Below, one piece after another: positions 60,275 to 64,000 of a DNA stretch of 64,000 nt (the stretch's first letter is position 1; every line of letters starts with the position of its first letter). This DNA comes from Ferrimicrobium sp. (GTDB lineage: Bacteria; Actinomycetota; Acidimicrobiia; Acidimicrobiales; Acidimicrobiaceae). The stretch lies in contig JALCZJ010000010.1 in assembly GCA_022690815.1 (NCBI GenBank), positions 18,796-82,795 of the forward strand, given 5' to 3'. A program made the position numbers and the translations under genes. Under the pieces are notes generated by a model. It made no database searches. It was not told the DNA's origin and saw only the letters and a list, made by a program, of their open reading frames with translations.

Positions 60275-60692
60275 GACTCCTCCTCAGCTGGTTATGGCGC
60301 TCAAGCGCCCCGGCCAATGCGATGCGAATATCGTCCTGGCTGAGGCCGTCGGCGACCCCTTCGGCGATGGCAACATCTAGACGCGTGGCGAGCGCTTGGT
60401 GGGCTGCTTCGTTCCCGGTAAAGGGGTTAAATATGATCAGGGTACCAATTCCTTGCTTGGCCAAAGTGATGCCCTGGGCCTCAAGAACGTCATAGGCCTT
60501 GAGGGCGGTGTTGACGTTGATACTGGCGGTCCTCACCACTTCGGTAACCGGTGGTAGCTGATCTCCGACCCCCAGAAGTCCAAGGCGCAGCGCCGCAAGC
60601 ACCTGGTCGACGATCTGACGGTAGGCGGGAACGCCGGTCGAGCGGTCGATGAGGAAGCTCACGTGCGGATGATCGGGCGTTCGATCAGACAT
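60255..60692 (-). CDS. GntR-family regulator, YtrA subfamily
   Basis: 145 residues. PAYRQIVDQVLAALRLGLLGVGDQLPPVTEVVRTASINVNTALKAYDVLEAQGI is read here as the winged helix (about 20-75); the C-terminal extension is short, as in YtrA regulators, with no ligand domain. First gene of the operon. It presumably represses its own operon through the AT-rich palindrome upstream. Confidence 0.85.
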   Translation of the reverse strand: MSDRTPDHPHVSFLIDRSTGVPAYRQIVDQVLAALRLGLLGVGDQLPPVTEVVRTASINVNTALKAYDVLEAQGITLAKQGIGTLIIFNPFTGNEAAHQALATRLDVAIAEGVADGLSQDDIRIALAGALERHNQLRRSHDKSMP

Positions 60693-60739
60693 GATCCTCC
60701 TCTCTTGCTGTAGCCAAATACTATCTAAATATCTAGTGT

Positions 60740-60751
60740 TATAGTACTATA
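60740..60751. promoter_or_regulatory. Palindromic operator candidate for the YtrA-like regulator
   Basis: Perfect 12-bp palindrome TATAGTACTATA inside a very AT-rich stretch (about 60715-60760), 48 bp before the gntR start and near the divergent DJ-1/ABM gene. YtrA-type sites are AT-rich palindromes, so autoregulation is plausible. Confidence 0.55.
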
Positions 60752-60916
60752 GCATATAAAGTGGACTGCAGTGACGCGGTAGTGGCGTCGACGCGTATCA
60801 CCTTGGGAGAACCAAGATCCCGGGGCAAAGCCTCTCGGTCGAGCAGCGTCCACGGGGGACAAGTAGCATCAAGATGGCGTCTTCTTGGTGGTGTAGCTGC
60901 GATGAATGGAGCAATC

Positions 60917-61942
60917 ATGGCAAACGGGGAATACGGGGGTAATCAGATGGGTGCCTCGCCCAATGATGTGATGTCGCAGGCGATGATGCCTGGTGTCATG
61001 GCTCGTGTTGGAATGGTTCTCTTCAACGGATTTGAGCTCCTCGATGTGGCCGGGCCACTTGAGGTGCTAGGTCAACTTCCGCTACATTTTGTGACGACGC
61101 TGCTCGGCCCCACGCCGGGTCCGGTGCCGAGCGCCCAAGGCGTGTCGTTGGTTGCAGATCTTGGCTACACGGTTCAATCGGGTTTCGACATCCTCATGGT
61201 GCCTGGCGGTCAGGGCACGCGCGCACTCGTGGATGATCGCGACTTTGTCGATTGGTTGGCTGGCATTGGCGAACGATCGACCATCGTCTCCTCGGTCTGT
61301 ACGGGTGCAGCCCTGCTGGCTCGAGCGGGGCTCCTCGATGGCACTGCCGCCACCTCCAATAAGCGGGCTTTTGCTTGGGTCAAGCAACAGTCGAGCGCAG
61401 TAACCTGGGTTGAGAGCGCGCGATGGGTCGTCGACGGCAACCGGTGGACCTCGTCTGGAGTCTCGGCGGGCATCGACATGACACTCGCCCTGGTGGCGCA
61501 TCTCCTCGATCGCGCGGCCGCGCGAGATGTCGCTCGCCAGATCGAACATACCTGGATGGAAGATCCACGTTTCGATCCGTTTTCACAAGCGCCAGACGAT
61601 AGCGCCGGCGAGATCGTAACCGTGTTTCGGTCGCGCCTCAAAGAGGATCCTGCTGGTTATGCAAAACTTGCCGATCAGCTTGAGTCGCTGGCACATCGTC
61701 AAGAGGGCTTTCGAGACTTTAAGACCTTCGCAAGCGATGACGGTGAGCGTTGCTCGATCGCAGTTTTTGCTGACGTACATGCGCAACGACACTGGGCTGC
61801 CCATCCGCTGCATCGACAGGCTCAGCGTAGGGCATCGGCTGACTTCTACACGGAGTTCTCCGTCACGGTGGCCCAGGTGTTGTCCACGATGACGATGTCT
61901 CCAGATGCCCTGTCTCCAGATAAATCGGACTCCGGATGCTAA
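60917..61942 (+). CDS. DJ-1/PfpI-family protein fused to an ABM-like domain
   Basis: About 341 residues. N-terminal DJ-1/PfpI domain: VGMVLFNGFELLDVAGPLEVL, ILMVPGGQGTRAL, nucleophile cysteine in SSVCTGAALLARAGLLDG, and TSSGVSAGIDM. C-terminal domain (about 230-325): EIVTVFRSRLKEDPAGYAKL, EGFRDFKTFASDDGER, WAAHPLHRQAQ and ADFYTEFSVTVAQV, typical of the antibiotic-biosynthesis monooxygenase ferredoxin-like fold. ATG 60917 follows GGAG by 5 bases; ATG 60902 is an alternative. Function unknown. It diverges from the GntR operon. Confidence 0.75.
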   Translation: MANGEYGGNQMGASPNDVMSQAMMPGVMARVGMVLFNGFELLDVAGPLEVLGQLPLHFVTTLLGPTPGPVPSAQGVSLVADLGYTVQSGFDILMVPGGQGTRALVDDRDFVDWLAGIGERSTIVSSVCTGAALLARAGLLDGTAATSNKRAFAWVKQQSSAVTWVESARWVVDGNRWTSSGVSAGIDMTLALVAHLLDRAAARDVARQIEHTWMEDPRFDPFSQAPDDSAGEIVTVFRSRLKEDPAGYAKLADQLESLAHRQEGFRDFKTFASDDGERCSIAVFADVHAQRHWAAHPLHRQAQRRASADFYTEFSVTVAQVLSTMTMSPDALSPDKSDSGC

Positions 61943-61954
61943 GACTTGAGATAC

Positions 61955-61976
61955 GGCCACCTCTACTAAGGTGGCC
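61955..61976 (+). terminator. Terminator hairpin after the DJ-1/ABM gene
   Basis: Perfect 7-bp stem GGCCACC/GGTGGCC (61955-61961, 61970-61976) with 8-base loop, 12 bp after the stop. No T-run follows. Confidence 0.6.
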
Positions 61977-62133
61977 CCGAATTGGACGCTGTCGAATGCG
62001 GTTAGGAGTCTCGACTCTGACAAGCGCAATCCGTGACGCTGCACTGGTCAATGTGGACGACAATTCGTGACGCCGGGTGGCAACGAGACCGACGAGCGCC
62101 GCATTGTCAGCGTGGACGGAGTTGTGGTTGTCC

Positions 62134-62152
62134 TTCGCTTAGGCTAACCTTA
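62134..62152 (+). promoter_or_regulatory. IdeR/DtxR-like iron box
   Basis: TTCGCTTAGGCTAACCTTA matches the 19-bp DtxR/IdeR consensus TWAGGTTAGSCTAACCTWA at all but two positions (C for A at 3, C for G at 5). It ends 5 bp before the MFS start codon, so a bound repressor would block the promoter or start region. No dtxR or ideR gene is in this window. Confidence 0.65.
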
Positions 62153-62157
62153 GATTA

Positions 62158-63384
62158 ATGAGCTCATCAATGAAGGCGCGAAGGGCGATCCCGATTGCGG
62201 GGGCCGGTATCATGCTTGGTAGCTACGATTTGGCCGCGATCTCAGTCGCTTTTGCTCCGATTCGCCATCAGTGGCATCTCTCAACGGGTATCGTCACCTC
62301 GCTCGGTACCGCCACCCTGGTGGGAATGCTGATCGGCTCCCTCGCCGCTGGTTTTCTTGCGGATCGACTTGGCCGTCGAGCCATTATCGTCGGCGATGTC
62401 GCACTCTTTATGGCCTCAGCGATCCTGGCAGCGGTCGCACCAGACTTCGGTGTGCTCGCTGGCACACGATTGGCGACCGGACTGGCGGTGGGGATCGACT
62501 TTGCCGTCGTTTTCCCCTTTGTCGCCGACTGGGCTACGACGCACTCGAATGGACGAGCGATGGCCTGGATCCTCTTTGGAGCGAACTTCGGTACCCTTGC
62601 GGCCTATGGTGTCGGAGGGCTGATCCTGGCCCATGCTGGTGTGCTCGGTTGGCGGATACTGCTTGGATCACCCGTGATCTTGGCACTGCCACTCTTTGTT
62701 TTTCGCCGCCGGCTCATTGAAGCTCCGAGTTGGAGTGGCCTTGAACCATTGAGCCTGCGCCAACTCCTGCGCCGGGCATCGCAGGCGATTAGAAACGAGC
62801 GCCTTGGTGCTCAGGCGTTGGCGACACTCCTGTACCAGATCACCGACCAGGGTATCGGGCTGGTGTTGCCGCTACTCTTGGTGGCCGTGCTCGCGACGTC
62901 CGCGAGTTCGGGGGCCTACGATGCCGCCTTTGTCAAGGCGATCACGATACCAGCATCACTGGTGGCTGTGATCCTCATCGACCGCGTCAGCCGGAGACGA
63001 CTCCAGGTCGTGGGATTCCTCGGGCGGGCGTTGCCCTTGTGTTTCCTCGGCTTCGCCCTGCTTGACGGGCTCCATCTCGATGCGCTGGCCATCGGCGCGC
63101 TGATCGGGCTGAGCTACTTTTTTGGAGCGGCGGGACCGGACAAGACCACTGTGATCTCTCCGTCGGAGTTCGCGGCCCCCGAGATCCGTGGCTCCAGTCA
63201 GGGGCTCTCTCAGGCTGCCGGCCGATTGGGTGGTATCATCGGGGTCACTGGCTATGCCATTCTCGCCAGCATTGGGGGCCCTGGTGCCGGTCTTTTGCTA
63301 TTTGGCGGAGCCTGTCTCGTCGGCGCAGTGGTCTCGATCGCCGCTTATCCTAAGTCGTCCAGCACCGCCAAGCCTGCCAGCTGA
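62158..63384 (+). CDS. MFS transporter, probably iron-regulated
   Basis: 408 residues, twelve helices. The loop 2-3 motif GFLADRLGRRAIIVGDV is the MFS A motif, and the second half repeats it weakly (VILIDRVSRRRLQV). YDLAAISVAFAPIRHQW at the start resembles metabolite:H+ symporters. An iron box ends 5 bp before the ATG and no ribosome-binding site is visible, so the message may be leaderless. Under iron control it might export or import a siderophore or metal chelate; the substrate is not readable. Confidence 0.83.
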   Translation: MSSSMKARRAIPIAGAGIMLGSYDLAAISVAFAPIRHQWHLSTGIVTSLGTATLVGMLIGSLAAGFLADRLGRRAIIVGDVALFMASAILAAVAPDFGVLAGTRLATGLAVGIDFAVVFPFVADWATTHSNGRAMAWILFGANFGTLAAYGVGGLILAHAGVLGWRILLGSPVILALPLFVFRRRLIEAPSWSGLEPLSLRQLLRRASQAIRNERLGAQALATLLYQITDQGIGLVLPLLLVAVLATSASSGAYDAAFVKAITIPASLVAVILIDRVSRRRLQVVGFLGRALPLCFLGFALLDGLHLDALAIGALIGLSYFFGAAGPDKTTVISPSEFAAPEIRGSSQGLSQAAGRLGGIIGVTGYAILASIGGPGAGLLLFGGACLVGAVVSIAAYPKSSSTAKPAS

Positions 63385-63475
63385 CATCTCCTGGCCAACC
63401 ACCTCCGGCGGCACGAGAGGCCGTGCCTGTTAAAGGTTTTGGAGTCGGTGCGGTTGGGTCGCAACAGTGGTCGCG

Positions 63476-64000
63476 TCAGCGTGCTGGTACAAGACGTAAT
63501 GAACGTACGTGAGTGGGCGCTATCCGCTCCAAAATACATCTACATTTATCTGCACCTCTTGTGTGTTCGCTCTCCAGCCGCCTGTGAGTGTTCTGCCCTC
63601 TCCACAGGGACAGAACGAGCCCAAGTCGATGCTTGACCACCTCCAACTTTCGTTGTCGTGGCATGCCTGGAGTCCTGCCGTGAGCGGTAGCCATAGCATC
63701 CAATTGGATACTGCGGCTTTCCATTCGGCGTAGAACCTCTCGTCAAGGATCTTCTTCACTTGCGTATCGGGAGTGAACCGGTCGATCTGGCGATCTTTGG
63801 TCCTTGATGTGATGTCATGGAGGCTACGTGATCCACATCGCCTTGCCAGTTGCAATCCCACGAAGGATTGACAAGTGCAACACATCCCCGTGTCGGTTGT
63901 CCCTATGGACATACCCACACGTTGGATCAGGACATGTTTGGCGCCTGGAGGCCGCGTTGACTGTTTGAATGTCGGAACCTGCGACATGCGCATGTACCGT
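63476..64000 (-). pseudogene. Decayed TnpB-family transposase remnant, C-terminal part
   Basis: Reading the minus strand across three frames restores a TnpB-like C-terminus: TCPDPTCGYVHRDNRHGDV (zinc-ribbon start, about 63890-63950), then WDCNWQGDVDHVASM (RuvC-III type DxD/DH region), then TKDRQIDRFTPDTQVKKILD and ERFYAEWKAA, then a basic tail to about 63480. At least two frameshifts separate these pieces and no frame is whole. The 5' part lies beyond the window. It is not the same lineage as the TnpB at 472, whose zinc ribbon differs. Confidence 0.6.

Overview
The window looks like chromosomal DNA of an acid-adapted actinobacterium, most likely a member of the Acidimicrobiia (Ferrimicrobium/Acidimicrobium-like). 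The reasons are a moderately high GC content with frequent GTG and TTG starts, actinobacterial gene blocks (clpS-DUF2017, ABC transporter-ctaA, SenX3/RegX3-like pair), a secreted glutamic (G1) peptidase of a kind that works at low pH, and secreted proteins built from a glycine-rich GGVFxFG repeat that I associate with this class. The taxonomic call is inference.

Left edge (1-1.7 kb): a decayed IS607-type element with frameshifted tnpA and tnpB. From 1.8 to 17.8 kb lies an accessory-looking stretch: a methyltransferase, 3-hydroxyacyl-CoA dehydrogenase, G1 peptidase, P-loop kinase, lipoprotein, UDP-sulfoquinovose synthase (sulfolipid), an ArdC-like protein, an S51-like/CysS-tail fusion, tRNA-Glu, a radical SAM/SPASM enzyme, a CAP-domain secreted protein, and an MMPL exporter with divergent MarR. 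Several gaps here hold short tandem repeats.

17.9-32.9 kb is more housekeeping-like: an SbcD/SbcC-like nuclease pair, a tightly overlapped cluster of a 41-residue membrane protein, sdhC, sdhD and an acetyltransferase, then serS, an ABC exporter with heme A synthase ctaA, clpS-DUF2017, a quinone oxidoreductase, a D-amino-acid dehydrogenase, and a sensor kinase-response regulator-Fur operon.

33.0-48.8 kb is the most unusual block. Five overlapping genes resemble the membrane and ATPase core of a type IV secretion system (small two-helix protein, VirB6/TrbL-like channel, VirB4 split over two genes, VirD4-like coupling ATPase), with no relaxase or integrase. They run with a 30-bp gap into a FlgN-like gene, flgK, flgL and fliW; csrA lies convergent to fliW. 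Then come cheA-cheW-cheB-cheR, a FadR-like regulator, cheY, and two CheX/CheC-like genes.

48.8-64 kb carries a 31-bp tandem repeat, an S51-like peptidase, 3-hydroxybutyryl-CoA dehydrogenase, an ethylmalonyl-CoA mutase-like enzyme, a degenerate GGDEF protein, propionyl-CoA carboxylase beta with a small coupled subunit, aat (which with clpS suggests an N-degron pathway), bioY, a DMT transporter, RidA, a YtrA-type GntR-ABC operon, a DJ-1/ABM fusion, and an MFS transporter whose start codon sits 5 bp after an IdeR/DtxR-like iron box. The right edge holds a decayed TnpB relative.
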